Positions 35,014-44,380 of a stretch of DNA of 64,000 nucleotides are shown piece by piece. The notes under the pieces are model-generated. The model had not been told where the DNA came from and did no database searches. It was given only the letters and a program-made list of their open reading frames with translations. The position numbers and the translations under genes were made by a program. The DNA lies in the NCBI GenBank assembly GCA_024234215.1, contig JACKOQ010000001.1, positions 124,001 through 188,000 on the forward strand. The letters run 5' to 3'. This stretch comes from Pseudomonadales bacterium. GTDB lineage: Bacteria > Pseudomonadota > Gammaproteobacteria > Pseudomonadales > UBA5862. Position 1 is the stretch's first letter; each line of letters begins with the position of its first letter.

Positions 35014-36342
35014 ATGCAGATCACCCCCGAACTGTTGGCGCCTGCCGGCACCTACCGCAGCATGCGCTACGCCTTTGCCTATGGTGCCGATGCGGTCTAT
35101 GCCGGCCAGCCGCGCTACAGCCTCAGGGTGCGCAACAACGACTTCACGCTGGAGTCGCTGGCCACCGGCATCGATGAGGCCCACCAGCAGGGGCGGACTT
35201 TTTACGTGGCCTGCAACATCGCGCCGCACAATGCCAAGGTCCGGCGCTTCATCGATGACATGGTGCCCGTGATCGAGGCCGGGCCGGATGCGCTGATCAT
35301 GTCCGATCCGGGCCTGATCATGCTGGTGCGCGACCGCTGGCCCGATATGCCGGTGCATCTGTCGGTGCAGTCGAATGTGGTCAACCACGCCGCGGTCGAG
35401 TTCTGGCGCCGGCAGGGGGTGAGCCGCATCATTCTGTCGCGCGAGCTGTCGCTGGAGGAGATCGAGGAGATCCAGCTCGCCTCGCCACAGATGGAGCTCG
35501 AGGTCTTCGTCCATGGCGCGCTCTGCATCGCCTATTCGGGTCGCTGTCTGCTCTCGGGCTACATGAACCACCGCGACCCCAATCAGGGCGCCTGCACCAA
35601 CGCCTGTCGCTGGGAGTATGACCTGCTGCCGGCCCAGCAGAGCAGCACTGGCGAAGTGGTGTCGACCTGCACCCCGCCAGCGAAGGTCGAGCCCCCGCCA
35701 CCTGCCGACGAGGAGGATGGGCTGTTCCTGCTGCGTGAGCGCAGCCGCCCTGACGAGGTGATGCCGATCTTCGAGGATGAGCACGGCACCTACATTCTCA
35801 ACTCACGCGACCTGCGGGCCGTGCAGCATGTCGAGCGGCTCGGCCGCATCGGCATCCGTTCGCTGAAGATCGAGGGGCGCACCAAGAGCCACTTCTATGC
35901 CGCCCGCACCACCCAGGTCTACCGCCGCGCCATCGACGATGCGGCGGCCGGCCGGCCGTTTGACCTGAATCTGATGGATGTGCTCGAAGGGTTGGCCAAC
36001 CGTGGCTACACCGAGGGCTTCTATCGCCGCCATCCACCGGGGGTGTACCAGAACTACGAGCAGGGACAGTCGCGCAGTGATCGCCAGCAGTTCGTCGGTG
36101 AAGTGGTTGATTCAAATGACAATTGGCTCACCATCGAGGTGAAGAACCAGTTTGCCGTCGGCGATGCGCTGGAGCTGATGACGCCGCAGGGCAACCACCG
36201 GTTTCAGCTCGACCATCTGGAAGGGCGCGATGGCAAGGCCGCCCTCATCGCACCCGGCTCCGGGCATCGGGTGAAGATTCCCCGCCCGCCCCAGTGCGAT
36301 GCGGGCGAGTATGCGCTGCTGATCCGGAATCTGGTTGCATGA
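35014..36342 (+). CDS. trhP: TrhP (YegQ), tRNA 5-hydroxyuridine-forming U32 family protein
   Basis: A 442-residue peptidase-U32-family protein that closely follows E. coli YegQ: ELLAPAGTYRSMRYAFAYGA, LIMSDPGLIMLVR, LSRELSLEEIEEI and the cysteine cluster in CLLSGYMNHRDPNQGACTNA. YegQ/TrhP takes part in prephenate-dependent 5-hydroxylation of U34 in tRNAs; U32 relatives carry an iron-sulfur cluster. ATG 35014 gives the standard N-terminus, although the frame opens 20 codons earlier. Its stop overlaps the corA start by 4 bp. Confidence 0.92.
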   Translation: MQITPELLAPAGTYRSMRYAFAYGADAVYAGQPRYSLRVRNNDFTLESLATGIDEAHQQGRTFYVACNIAPHNAKVRRFIDDMVPVIEAGPDALIMSDPGLIMLVRDRWPDMPVHLSVQSNVVNHAAVEFWRRQGVSRIILSRELSLEEIEEIQLASPQMELEVFVHGALCIAYSGRCLLSGYMNHRDPNQGACTNACRWEYDLLPAQQSSTGEVVSTCTPPAKVEPPPPADEEDGLFLLRERSRPDEVMPIFEDEHGTYILNSRDLRAVQHVERLGRIGIRSLKIEGRTKSHFYAARTTQVYRRAIDDAAAGRPFDLNLMDVLEGLANRGYTEGFYRRHPPGVYQNYEQGQSRSDRQQFVGEVVDSNDNWLTIEVKNQFAVGDALELMTPQGNHRFQLDHLEGRDGKAALIAPGSGHRVKIPRPPQCDAGEYALLIRNLVA

Positions 36343-37313
36343 TCAACGCCTTCGAGCTGGAGCGTGGTCGCCTGCGTCAGGTGCAGGTCGAGTCGATCGA
36401 TGAGCTGCGCCACTGCCAGCCGGTCTGGATCGACTTCGTCGACGCTTCCGACCAGGAGCGCGACTGGGCATCGACCCTCTATGGCATCGACCTGCCCGAG
36501 GCCCATGAGATCGGCGACATCGAGGCGCGGGCCCGCTTCTTCGAAGAGAAGACCGACAACGGTGACGAGCTGCACATCCGCTCCGACTTCTTTCACGAGG
36601 ATGACGACGGCAGCCAGAGCATCCGCGTCGCCTTCGTGCTCAAGAACTCGATGCTGTTCAGCGTCCATCCCGAGGATCTGCCGCAGTTCCGGCTGGTGCG
36701 GATGCGCGCCCGCAGCCAACCCGGCTATGTCGAGGACTTGCAGGATGTGCTGCTCGAACTCTATGCGGCCGATGTGGAGTACTCCGCCGACGTGCTCGAG
36801 GGCATCTATGAGCGGCTCGACGGCCTGAGCGAGCAGGTGCTGGGGCATCAGATCGACGACGAGACCGCCGCCACCGTGCTCTCCAGCATTGCCAAGGAGG
36901 AGAACCTCAACGGCCACATCCGCCGCAACTTGATGGACACCCGGCGCGCCATCTCCTTTCTGATGCGCCACCGGTCGCTGTTGTCGAGCGAGCAGCACAA
37001 TGAGGCACGCCAGATTCTGCGCGACATGGACTCGATCGAAGGCCACACCGGCTTTCTGTTCGACAAGCTGACCTTTTTGATGGATGCCACCATCGGCTTC
37101 ATCAACATCAACCAGAACAAGGTGGTGAAGATCTTCTCGGTCGCCTCGGTCTGCCTGCTGCCACCGACGCTGATCGCCAGCATCTATGGCATGAACTTCG
37201 AGCTGATGCCCGAGCTGAAGTGGTCGCTGGGCTACCCCTTCTCGCTGTTGTTGATGGGCATCTCGGTCGTGCTGCCATTCTGGTACTTCCAGCGCAAGGG
37301 CTGGCTCAAATAG
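36339..37313 (+). CDS. corA: CorA, magnesium/cobalt channel
   Basis: A 324-residue pentameric divalent-cation channel: an N-terminal cytoplasmic alpha/beta domain, a long stalk helix, and two C-terminal membrane helices. The selectivity motif GMN is present in ASIYGMNFELMPELKW between the helices, and the C-terminus is basic (FQRKGWLK). ATG 36339 overlaps the trhP stop, which rejects the longer open frame beginning at 36123. Confidence 0.94.
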   Translation: MINAFELERGRLRQVQVESIDELRHCQPVWIDFVDASDQERDWASTLYGIDLPEAHEIGDIEARARFFEEKTDNGDELHIRSDFFHEDDDGSQSIRVAFVLKNSMLFSVHPEDLPQFRLVRMRARSQPGYVEDLQDVLLELYAADVEYSADVLEGIYERLDGLSEQVLGHQIDDETAATVLSSIAKEENLNGHIRRNLMDTRRAISFLMRHRSLLSSEQHNEARQILRDMDSIEGHTGFLFDKLTFLMDATIGFININQNKVVKIFSVASVCLLPPTLIASIYGMNFELMPELKWSLGYPFSLLLMGISVVLPFWYFQRKGWLK

Positions 37314-37325
37314 GAGGATGTGGCC

Positions 37326-38195
37326 ATGCCGGTCACGCGCTACCTCTGGCTCTCCATCGCCGCGGCCATCGCCACCCTGCTGATCAAGCTGGGGGCCTGG
37401 CAGCTGACCGACTCGATCGGCTACCTCTCCGATGGGCTGGAGTCCTTCGTCAACCTGGCCGGTGCGCTCTTCGCGCTGGCGATGGTGGTGGTGGCCCGGC
37501 AACCGGCCGACGACAACCACCACTATGGCCACAGCAAGACCGAATACTTCTCGGTCGCCTTCGAGGGGTTGCTGATCTGTATCGCGGCGGCGCTGATCAT
37601 CTGGTCGGCACTGAACCGTTTTCTGCATCCGCAGCCGCTGAGCAATCTCGACTGGGGCACCCTGCTGTCACTGCTGGCGACCGCGATCAACTTCGCGGTG
37701 TCGCGACTGCTGTCGCAGGCTTCGCGCAGCCACCACTCTCCGGCGCTCGATGCCGATGCACGCCATCTGATGACCGACGTCTGGACCACCTTCGGTGTCA
37801 TCGCCGGCGTGGGGCTGGCCGGGCTGACCGAGGCCTGGTGGCTCGATCCGCTGGTGGCGATTGCCGTGGCGATCAACATCCTGCGCGAAGGCAGCAAACT
37901 GATGCGTGGTGCCCTCGATGGATTGATGGACCATGCCCTGCCACCGCCGATGCAGGCACGGATCGAGCAGATTCTGCTCGGCTATGCGGCACAGGGCGTC
38001 AGATTCGGCAACCTGCGCACCCGTGCCGCCGGCCATCTGCGTTTTGCCCAGGTCGACCTGTTTCTGCCGGGATCGATGACGGTCGCCGAGGCGCACGACC
38101 TGGCCGACCAGGTGGAGCAGCATGTGTTCAGCGAGCTGGGCATCACCCTCTCCACCCATGTCGAGCCGGCCGTCTTGGACGATCGGATCGACTGA
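37326..38195 (+). CDS. Cation diffusion facilitator (CDF) family transporter
   Basis: A 289-residue CDF antiporter with six predicted helices and a C-terminal cytoplasmic domain. Family motifs are SDGLESFVNLAGA in TM2, YGHSKTEYFSVAFEG, and DADARHLMTDVWTTFGV in TM5 with the His-x3-Asp metal site. TM2 has Asp-Gly-Leu-Glu rather than the Asp-x3-Asp of E. coli FieF, so the metal (Zn, Fe, Mn or Co) is not assigned. ATG 37326 has AGGAGG eight bases upstream; a GTG at 37320 is too close to it. It follows corA by 12 bp. Confidence 0.9.
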   Translation: MPVTRYLWLSIAAAIATLLIKLGAWQLTDSIGYLSDGLESFVNLAGALFALAMVVVARQPADDNHHYGHSKTEYFSVAFEGLLICIAAALIIWSALNRFLHPQPLSNLDWGTLLSLLATAINFAVSRLLSQASRSHHSPALDADARHLMTDVWTTFGVIAGVGLAGLTEAWWLDPLVAIAVAINILREGSKLMRGALDGLMDHALPPPMQARIEQILLGYAAQGVRFGNLRTRAAGHLRFAQVDLFLPGSMTVAEAHDLADQVEQHVFSELGITLSTHVEPAVLDDRID

Positions 38196-38296
38196 GATCG
38201 GCCGGTGCATCGAACACGGTCCAATTCGTCCTTTCAATTGGTCAGCCGTTTTCATAGAATAGCCGCCTTTTTCCAACCGCGGCCCCGCCGCTCCTT

Positions 38297-38330
38297 GCCT
38301 GACTGCTGCATCATCCGGTGCGTGGCAGGC
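38297..38330 (+). promoter_or_regulatory. Candidate S6:S18-binding leader hairpin of the rpsF operon
   Basis: The rpsF leader contains a stem GCCTG/CAGGC enclosing an inner hairpin, with CCG on its 3' side. S6:S18 complexes bind leader hairpins with a bulged CCG in many bacteria. The fit was judged by eye and is approximate. A -10-like TAGAAT lies further upstream at 38255-38260. Confidence 0.35.
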
Positions 38331-38353
38331 TGTTCAACCCATAAGGAGCAGAA

Positions 38354-38767
38354 ATGCGTCACTACGAGATTGTCTTTTTGGTTCATCCCGATCAGAGCGA
38401 GCAGGTGCCCGCGATGATCGAGCGCTACAAGCGCGCCATCGAAGAGGGCGGTGGTGCCATCCACCGGCTCGAGGATTGGGGTCGCCGTCAACTGGCCTAT
38501 CCGATCAACAAGATCCACAAGGCCCACTATGTTCTGATGAACATCGAAGTGGGACAGCCGACACTCGAGGAGCTCACCACCAACTTCCGCTACAACGATG
38601 CGGTGCTGCGCAACCTGGTGATCCAGCGTGACGAGGCCGTCACCGAAGAGTCGCCGATGATGCGCGGCGAAAAGGAGAACCGCGAGCGCCGCGAGCGCGA
38701 GGCCGAAGCCGAAGCGCGCCAGGCCAGCCGCGAAGAGCGCGGTCGTGCGAATGACGAAGAGGAGTAG
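38354..38767 (+). CDS. rpsF: 30S ribosomal protein S6
   Basis: A 137-residue S6 with the N-terminal [14 protein letters not shown] and [16 protein letters not shown] signatures. The C-terminal 35 residues are a charged Glu/Arg-rich tail ending DEEE, longer than the core fold; Glu tails of S6 are the target of RimK in E. coli. The ribosome-binding site AAGGAG is seven bases upstream. It is the first gene of the rpsF-rpsR-DUF2232-rplI unit. Confidence 0.96.
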   Translation: MRHYEIVFLVHPDQSEQVPAMIERYKRAIEEGGGAIHRLEDWGRRQLAYPINKIHKAHYVLMNIEVGQPTLEELTTNFRYNDAVLRNLVIQRDEAVTEESPMMRGEKENRERREREAEAEARQASREERGRANDEEE

Positions 38768-38832
38768 AGGCGAGCCGTCTCTGCTGGTGATGCCCTGCGG
38801 GGCCTTCTGTAGCCATTGTTGAGGAATAGACC

Positions 38833-39060
38833 ATGACCCGCTATTTTCGTCGCAGAAAATTCTGTCGCTTCTCCGCCGAAGGGGTGAAGGAGATCGACTA
38901 CAAGGACATCGACACCCTGCTGGCGTATGTCTCTGAAACCGGCAAGATCATCCCGAGCCGGATCACTGGCACCAAGGCCAAGTATCAGCGCCAGCTCTCC
39001 ACCGCCATCAAGCGGGCCCGCTTTCTGGCGCTGATCCCTTATACCGACAACCGCGAGTGA
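38833..39060 (+). CDS. rpsR: 30S ribosomal protein S18
   Basis: A 75-residue S18, the E. coli length, with [20 protein letters not shown], the central [20 protein letters not shown] and the basic terminal segment [13 protein letters not shown]18 binds S6 on the 30S platform, matching its position after rpsF. Confidence 0.97.
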   Translation: MTRYFRRRKFCRFSAEGVKEIDYKDIDTLLAYVSETGKIIPSRITGTKAKYQRQLSTAIKRARFLALIPYTDNRE

Positions 39061-39076
39061 GTGGCACGCGCCAGTC

Positions 39077-39928
39077 ATGAAGGCGCTTGCCGAATTCGCG
39101 ATGCGGGGGCGTCAACAGGCGGCCCTGGTCGCTGTGGTGGCCACGGCCCTGCCGATGCTGTTCCTGCTGGGAGCCGCCATCGTCGGGCTGCTGTTCCTGC
39201 GCCGTGGCTGGAGCGAAGGGGTCACGGTGCTGCCCTGGCCGCTGTTGGTGGCCGGGCTCTGGTGGTGGCTGGGCGACCCGACCGCCTTCATCGTGATGGT
39301 GATGGTGGTGGTGCAGGCGCTGCTGCTGCGGGCGCGGGTCTCCTGGCAGCCGGTCTGGATGGCCGGCATCGCGCTGGCCACGCTGGTGATGCTGGCGCTG
39401 AATCTCTGGCCGCTGGCCGGCATCGAACAGTTGGTGCAGATGACCAGCCAGATGATGCAGAGTCAGCTTGGTGAGCAGTGGGCGGGCGTGGAGCCGCAGG
39501 TGACGGGCTGGCTCAACCGCGTCGTGGTGGCGATGCTGGCTGCCTCCGATCTGCTGTTTGCGCTGCTCTGTCTGATGTTGGCGCGGCATTGGCAGAGTGT
39601 GCTGTACCATCCCGGCGGCTTTCGCCAGGAGTTTCATGGTTTCAAGGTCGCACGGCCGTTGGCGCTGCTGCTGCCGTTGACCATGCTGGCGGGAACGGCG
39701 CTGTGGCCGCCGGCCGCCCTCTGGCTGCCGCTGCTGGCAGTGCCCTTCATGCTGGCGGCTGTCGGGCTGGTTCATGGCCTGGTGGCGGCACGGAATCTGG
39801 GCAAGGGGTGGCTGATCGTCTTTTATCTGACGCTGGTCGTGGCTCTGCCCTATATGGCGCCGCTGTTGGTGTTGGCGGCTTTTTTGGACGTCTGGTTCGA
39901 TTTTCGTGGGCGTGCCGCCGCGACCTGA
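39077..39928 (+). CDS. DUF2232 family membrane protein
   Basis: A 283-residue hydrophobic protein with about eight predicted helices and no soluble domain. DUF2232 proteins lie between rpsR and rplI in pseudomonads and relatives, where they are thought to be membrane proteins of unknown function. Here the gene starts 16 bp after rpsR and ends 65 bp before rplI, so it is in the ribosomal protein transcript. Confidence 0.85.
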   Translation: MKALAEFAMRGRQQAALVAVVATALPMLFLLGAAIVGLLFLRRGWSEGVTVLPWPLLVAGLWWWLGDPTAFIVMVMVVVQALLLRARVSWQPVWMAGIALATLVMLALNLWPLAGIEQLVQMTSQMMQSQLGEQWAGVEPQVTGWLNRVVVAMLAASDLLFALLCLMLARHWQSVLYHPGGFRQEFHGFKVARPLALLLPLTMLAGTALWPPAALWLPLLAVPFMLAAVGLVHGLVAARNLGKGWLIVFYLTLVVALPYMAPLLVLAAFLDVWFDFRGRAAAT

Positions 39929-39993
39929 AAGGCTTTTCGAGCCATCCGCGGTGCGACAGACCCTGATCAATCTCCTGTAGTGAGGTGAATACG

Positions 39994-40440
39994 ATGGAAG
40001 TGATTCTGCTTGAGAGAGTGGGCAACCTGGGCAACTTGGGTGACCGGGTGGCGGTCAAGTCCGGTTATGCACGCAACTTTCTGATTCCGTTCGGCAAGGC
40101 GGCTCCGGCCACCGCCAAGAACATTGCCCAGCTCGAAGCGCAGCGGGCCGAGCTTGAGCGCGCAGCCCAGGCACGGCAGGCGGCGGCCGAGGCACGGGCC
40201 GCCGCGCTGGCGGACCTGGTGGTCACCCTGGCGGTCAACGCCGGCGACGAAGGCAAGCTGTTCGGCTCGATCGGCACCCGTGACATTGCCGAGGCGATCA
40301 CGGCGGCGGGTCACCCGGCCGAGAAGAGTGAAGTGCGTCTGCCGAATGGCACCATTCGCGAGCTGGGCGAGCATCAGGTCGTGCTTCAGCTGCACAATGA
40401 AGTGGTGGCCGAAATCAAGCTGATGGTGGTTCGCGCCTGA
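39994..40440 (+). CDS. rplI: 50S ribosomal protein L9
   Basis: A 148-residue L9 with the N-terminal domain [21 protein letters not shown] and [15 protein letters not shown], a central helix rich in Ala/Glu/Arg, and the C-terminal domain with [19 protein letters not shown] 39994 is chosen over the GTG at 39985 because it gives the canonical MEVILLE start and has GAGG nine bases upstream. Confidence 0.96.
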   Translation: MEVILLERVGNLGNLGDRVAVKSGYARNFLIPFGKAAPATAKNIAQLEAQRAELERAAQARQAAAEARAAALADLVVTLAVNAGDEGKLFGSIGTRDIAEAITAAGHPAEKSEVRLPNGTIRELGEHQVVLQLHNEVVAEIKLMVVRA

Positions 40441-40446
40441 CCCGGT

Positions 40447-40476
40447 CCGCGGCACACATTCGGGTGTGTGCCGCGG
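40447..40476 (+). terminator. Strong hairpin between rplI and dnaB
   Basis: A perfect 12-bp stem (CCGCGGCACACA at 40447-40458, loop TTCGGG, complement at 40465-40476) six bases after the rplI stop. There is no T-tract on the plus strand, so it may be an attenuating or mRNA-stabilising hairpin rather than a classical terminator. Confidence 0.5.
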
Positions 40477-40533
40477 AAGCAGTGCGGGCTCAGTCTCGCG
40501 GCGATGGTGCGGGATTCATTGCAGGTTGAGACG

Positions 40534-41910
40534 ATGTCGGCAGATTTCGAAACCGCGGCGCTGAAGCTCCCGCCCCACTCGGTCGAGGCCGAGCAGTCGG
40601 TGCTGGGGGGCATGATGCTCGACAGCACGGCCTGGGAGCAGGTCGCCGAGCTGTTGAGCGCCGAGGATTTTTACCTCCGCGATCACCGCACCATCTTCGA
40701 GGTGATGCAGCGGCTGATCGACAGCGACCAGCCGATCGATGTCGTCACCCTCTCCGAGACCCTCGATCGTCAGGGTCGTCTCACTGAAGTCGGCGGCCTG
40801 CCCTATCTGGTCGAGCTGGCCCGCAACACCCCGACCGCCTCGAACATCTTGGCCTATGCCACCATCGTGCATGAGCGCGCCACCCGACGACGGCTGATCG
40901 CGGTGGCCGGCGAGATCGCCGCCAGCAGCTTTGATCCGGCTGGGCGCAGCAGCGCCGAGCTGATCGATGAAGCCGAGAGCAAGGTGTTCCAGATTGCCGA
41001 TTCGCGCAGCAGCGGTGCCGGGCCCACCGGCGTCAATGCGCTGCTGTCGCGCGCACTGGAGCGCATCGACGAGCTTTACAACGCCAAGTCGCCGATCACC
41101 GGCCAGAGCACCGGTTTTCACGACCTCGACGAGATGACTTCGGGGCTGCAACCGGCCGACCTGGTGGTGGTGGCGGGCCGGCCATCGATGGGCAAGACCT
41201 CGTTTGCGATGAACATGGCCGAGGCGGCGGTGATCACCCGCGAGCAGCCGGTGCTGATCTTCAGCATGGAGATGCCGGGCGAATCGCTGATGATGCGCAT
41301 GCTCTCGTCGCTCGGGCGCATCGACCAGACCCGGGTGCGCAACGGCCGGCTCGACGACGAAGACTGGCCGCGCCTTACCTCGGCGATCAGCCTGCTGAAA
41401 GACAAGCCGCTCTTCATCGACGACAGCCCGGCGCTGTCGCCGGCCGAGGTGCGGGCCCGTACCCGCCGCGTGGTGCGCGAGCATGGCCCGGTCGGGCTGA
41501 TCGTGATCGACTACCTGCAATTGATGCGGCTGGGTGGGCAGGTCGAGAACCGGGTCAACGAAATCTCCGAAATCTCCCGCTCGCTGAAGGCGCTGGCCAA
41601 GGAGATGAACTGCCCGGTCATCGCGCTTTCGCAGCTCAACCGCAGCCTGGAGCAGCGCACCAACAAGCGGCCGATCATGTCCGACCTGCGTGAATCCGGC
41701 GCCATCGAGCAGGATGCCGATCTGATCCTGTTCATCTACCGTGATGAGGTCTATCACGAGGATTCCAAGGACAAGGGACGGGCCGAGATCATCATCGCCA
41801 AGCAGCGTAACGGCCCGATCGGCACCGTCCATCTGGCCTTCATGGGGCGCTACACCCGGTTCGACGATCTGGCGCCCGCCAGCTATGAAGAGAGCGCCTA
41901 CAGGTCCTGA
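40534..41910 (+). CDS. dnaB: DnaB, replicative DNA helicase
   Basis: A 458-residue hexameric 5'-3' helicase of the replication fork. The N-terminal collar domain begins LPPHSVEAEQSVLGGMML. The RecA-like domain has Walker A GRPSMGKTSFAM, Walker B LIVIDYLQLM and the DnaB box SQLNRSLEQRTNKRP followed by SDLRESGAIEQDADLI. ATG 40534 gives the Pseudomonas-like start; a GTG at 40468 and an ATG at 40504 also keep the frame. It is followed after 5 bp by alr. Confidence 0.96.
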   Translation: MSADFETAALKLPPHSVEAEQSVLGGMMLDSTAWEQVAELLSAEDFYLRDHRTIFEVMQRLIDSDQPIDVVTLSETLDRQGRLTEVGGLPYLVELARNTPTASNILAYATIVHERATRRRLIAVAGEIAASSFDPAGRSSAELIDEAESKVFQIADSRSSGAGPTGVNALLSRALERIDELYNAKSPITGQSTGFHDLDEMTSGLQPADLVVVAGRPSMGKTSFAMNMAEAAVITREQPVLIFSMEMPGESLMMRMLSSLGRIDQTRVRNGRLDDEDWPRLTSAISLLKDKPLFIDDSPALSPAEVRARTRRVVREHGPVGLIVIDYLQLMRLGGQVENRVNEISEISRSLKALAKEMNCPVIALSQLNRSLEQRTNKRPIMSDLRESGAIEQDADLILFIYRDEVYHEDSKDKGRAEIIIAKQRNGPIGTVHLAFMGRYTRFDDLAPASYEESAYRS

Positions 41911-41915
41911 CCGGC

Positions 41916-42995
41916 ATGGCACGCCCGATCCGCGCCGACATCGACCTTGCCGCCCTGCGCCACAACCTGCAGTGGATCCGCCAGCGCCATCCCCGCCATG
42001 AACTGGTGGCGGTGGTCAAGGCCAATGGCTATGGACATGGGCTGGTGCCGACCGCGCAGGCGCTGGCGCAGGCCGATCTGCTGGGGGTGGCGGCGATCGA
42101 CGAGGCCATGCTGCTGCGGCAGGCCGGTCTTTCACAGCCGATCCTGCTGATGGAGGGCTGCTTTGACGCCAGCGAGCTGGATCTGGCCGAGCAGCAGGGT
42201 TTTGAACTGGTCATCCACTCTCACTGGCAGCTCGAACTGCTGGAGGCGATGCCACCCCGGCAGCCGCTGCGGCTGTGGATCAAGATCGACAGCGGCATGC
42301 ATCGGCTCGGCTTCGCCCCCGGGCAGGTGGCCGGGATCCAGCCGCGGCTGCGGCGCCTTGCCGGCCTGCGGGAGCTGGTCTGGATGAGCCACCTTGCCTG
42401 TGCCGATGAGCCGGAACATCCCGCCAATGCCCGCCAACTGGCCTGCTTTGCCCGGGCGATTGCCGGGTTGCCGGGGCGGTGCAGTGTGCGCGCCTCGGCC
42501 TCGATTCTCGGCGATGCCGCCCTGCCGATGGCCGACCACTTTCTGCGGCCCGGCCTGATGCTCTATGGGGCATCGCCCTGTGCCGACCGATCGGCGCTGG
42601 CGCTGGGTCTGCGCCCGGCGATGACGTTCCGCAGCCGGCTGATCGCCCTGCGCGAGCTGGCCGTCGGTGAGCCGGTGGGCTATGGCGGTCGGTTCGTCAC
42701 CCGGCGTCCGAGCCGGATCGGTGTCGTCGCCGCCGGTTACGGCGATGGCTATCCGCGCCATGCCAGCCAGGGCACCCCGCTGCTGATCCGTGGCCAGCGC
42801 GTGCCGCTGGTGGGTCGGGTGTCGATGGACATGGTCACGGTCGATCTGACCGATCTGCCCGCCGCGGCGATTGGTGACGAGGTGATTCTCTGGGGCGAAG
42901 GATTGCCGGTGGATGAGGTGGCCGCCGCCGCCGGCACCATCGCCTATCAACTGCTCTGCAATGTCACCGGCAGGGTGCCTTACCGCTACCGGTGA
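41916..42995 (+). CDS. alr: Alanine racemase
   Basis: A 359-residue PLP enzyme that makes D-alanine for peptidoglycan. The PLP-binding lysine is Lys35 in VAVVKANGYGHG. The catalytic tyrosine lies in GEPVGYGGRF, and other motifs are WIKIDSGMHRLG, RPGLMLYGASP and VGRVSMDMVTVDLT. It follows dnaB by 5 bp, a conserved pairing. The single copy here is probably the housekeeping biosynthetic enzyme. Confidence 0.95.
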   Translation: MARPIRADIDLAALRHNLQWIRQRHPRHELVAVVKANGYGHGLVPTAQALAQADLLGVAAIDEAMLLRQAGLSQPILLMEGCFDASELDLAEQQGFELVIHSHWQLELLEAMPPRQPLRLWIKIDSGMHRLGFAPGQVAGIQPRLRRLAGLRELVWMSHLACADEPEHPANARQLACFARAIAGLPGRCSVRASASILGDAALPMADHFLRPGLMLYGASPCADRSALALGLRPAMTFRSRLIALRELAVGEPVGYGGRFVTRRPSRIGVVAAGYGDGYPRHASQGTPLLIRGQRVPLVGRVSMDMVTVDLTDLPAAAIGDEVILWGEGLPVDEVAAAAGTIAYQLLCNVTGRVPYRYR

Positions 42996-43007
42996 GAGGG
43001 AGGGAGC

Positions 43008-44357
43008 ATGGCCAAACCGACCCACAGATTCTTTTGCGCCGACTGCGGCGCCGAGTACAGCAAGTGGCAGGGGCAGTGCGATGGCTGCCGCAGCTGGAAC
43101 CGCATCAGTGAAGTGGCGCAGAGCCGTCTGACCGGTGGCTATGCCGGCGCCGCCGGCGGCACGGCCGAACTGGTGACGCTGGATCAGATCAGTGTGAGCG
43201 AAGCGGTGCGGATCGGCACCGGCATCGGCGAACTCGACCGGGTGCTGGGTGGCGGTCTGGTGCCCGGTTCGGCCATCGTGCTGGGTGGCCATCCCGGCGC
43301 CGGAAAGAGCACGCTGGTGCTGCAGGCGTTGGGCAATCTGGCACGGCAGCACCCAGTGCTCTATGTCACCGGCGAGGAGTCGCTGCAGCAGGTGGCGATG
43401 CGGGCGCAGCGGCTCGGCGTGGCCGGCGATCAGCTCAAGCTGCTGGCCGAGACCCGGGTCGAGGCGGTGATCGACTGCTGCCTGCGTCACCGGCCGCGGG
43501 TGCTGGTGATCGACTCCATCCAGGTGATGCAGCTGGCCGAGTTGCAGTCGGCGCCGGGCAGCGTCGGGCAGGTGCGCGAGAGCGCTGCGCGGCTGACCCG
43601 CTTCGCCAAGGAGAGTGACACCATCCTGCTGCTGGTGGGCCATGTTACCAAGGAGGGCCACCTGGCCGGGCCCAAGGTGCTGGAGCACATGATCGACTGC
43701 TCGCTGATGCTCGAAGGTTCGAGCGACAGCCGTTTTCGCATTCTGCGCGGACAGAAGAACCGCTTTGGTGCCGTCAACGAGCTGGGCGTCTTCGCGATGG
43801 TCGAGCATGGACTGCGCGAGGTGAAGAACCCCTCCGCGATCTTTCTCTCCGGCCGCCGCGAACCGGCTGCCGGCACCCTGGTGACCGCCCTGTGGGAGGG
43901 CACCCGGCCCTTGCTGGTCGAATTGCAGGCACTGGTCGACCAGAACCACCATGGCCAGCCGCGCCGACTGGCGGTCGGCACCGACCTGAACCGTCTGGCG
44001 CTGCTGCTGGCGATTCTGCACCGCCATGGCGGGCTGTTCCTCGGTGATCAGGATGTCTTCGTCAATGTCGTCGGTGGTGTCAAGGTCGATGAGACCAGCG
44101 CCGATCTGGCGCTGGTGCTGGCGCTGGTGTCGAGCTTTCGCAACCGGCCGCTGCCGCAGGATCTGCTGGTTTTCGGCGAAGTGGGGCTGGCCGGGGAGAT
44201 TCGTCCGGTGCCCAGTGGCATCGAACGGCTGCAGGAGGCGGCCAAGCACGGCTTCACCCGCGCCATCGTGCCGAGTGCCAACGCACCCCGGCAGCCGATC
44301 GCCGGCATGACGGTGACCGCGGTCGAGCGGGTGGCCGATGCCCTGGAGAGCTTCTGA
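43008..44357 (+). CDS. radA: RadA, DNA repair ATPase
   Basis: A 449-residue RecA-like branch-migration helicase. The N-terminal zinc finger is FFCADCGAEYSKWQGQCDGC (C-x2-C ... C-x2-C). Walker A is GGHPGAGKSTL and the RadA-specific KNRFG motif is in RGQKNRFGAVNE. The C-terminal part is the Lon-like domain with GGVKVDETSADLAL and PQDLLVFGEVGLAGEIRPV. It has a GGAGGG ribosome-binding site and follows alr after 12 bp. Confidence 0.96.
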   Translation: MAKPTHRFFCADCGAEYSKWQGQCDGCRSWNRISEVAQSRLTGGYAGAAGGTAELVTLDQISVSEAVRIGTGIGELDRVLGGGLVPGSAIVLGGHPGAGKSTLVLQALGNLARQHPVLYVTGEESLQQVAMRAQRLGVAGDQLKLLAETRVEAVIDCCLRHRPRVLVIDSIQVMQLAELQSAPGSVGQVRESAARLTRFAKESDTILLLVGHVTKEGHLAGPKVLEHMIDCSLMLEGSSDSRFRILRGQKNRFGAVNELGVFAMVEHGLREVKNPSAIFLSGRREPAAGTLVTALWEGTRPLLVELQALVDQNHHGQPRRLAVGTDLNRLALLLAILHRHGGLFLGDQDVFVNVVGGVKVDETSADLALVLALVSSFRNRPLPQDLLVFGEVGLAGEIRPVPSGIERLQEAAKHGFTRAIVPSANAPRQPIAGMTVTAVERVADALESF

Positions 44358-44380
44358 AAAGCAGTGCTGCCAGGGCGGCG

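Noticed and set aside
42132..44249. Minus-strand ORF of 705 codons across alr and radA
   Set aside because: Antisense to both; alr and radA have complete catalytic motifs, while the ORF is Gln/His-rich noise.
43008..44357. RadA as a Lon-type protease
   Set aside because: The C-terminal half has the Lon-like fold, but the zinc finger, RecA core and KNRFG motif identify RadA.
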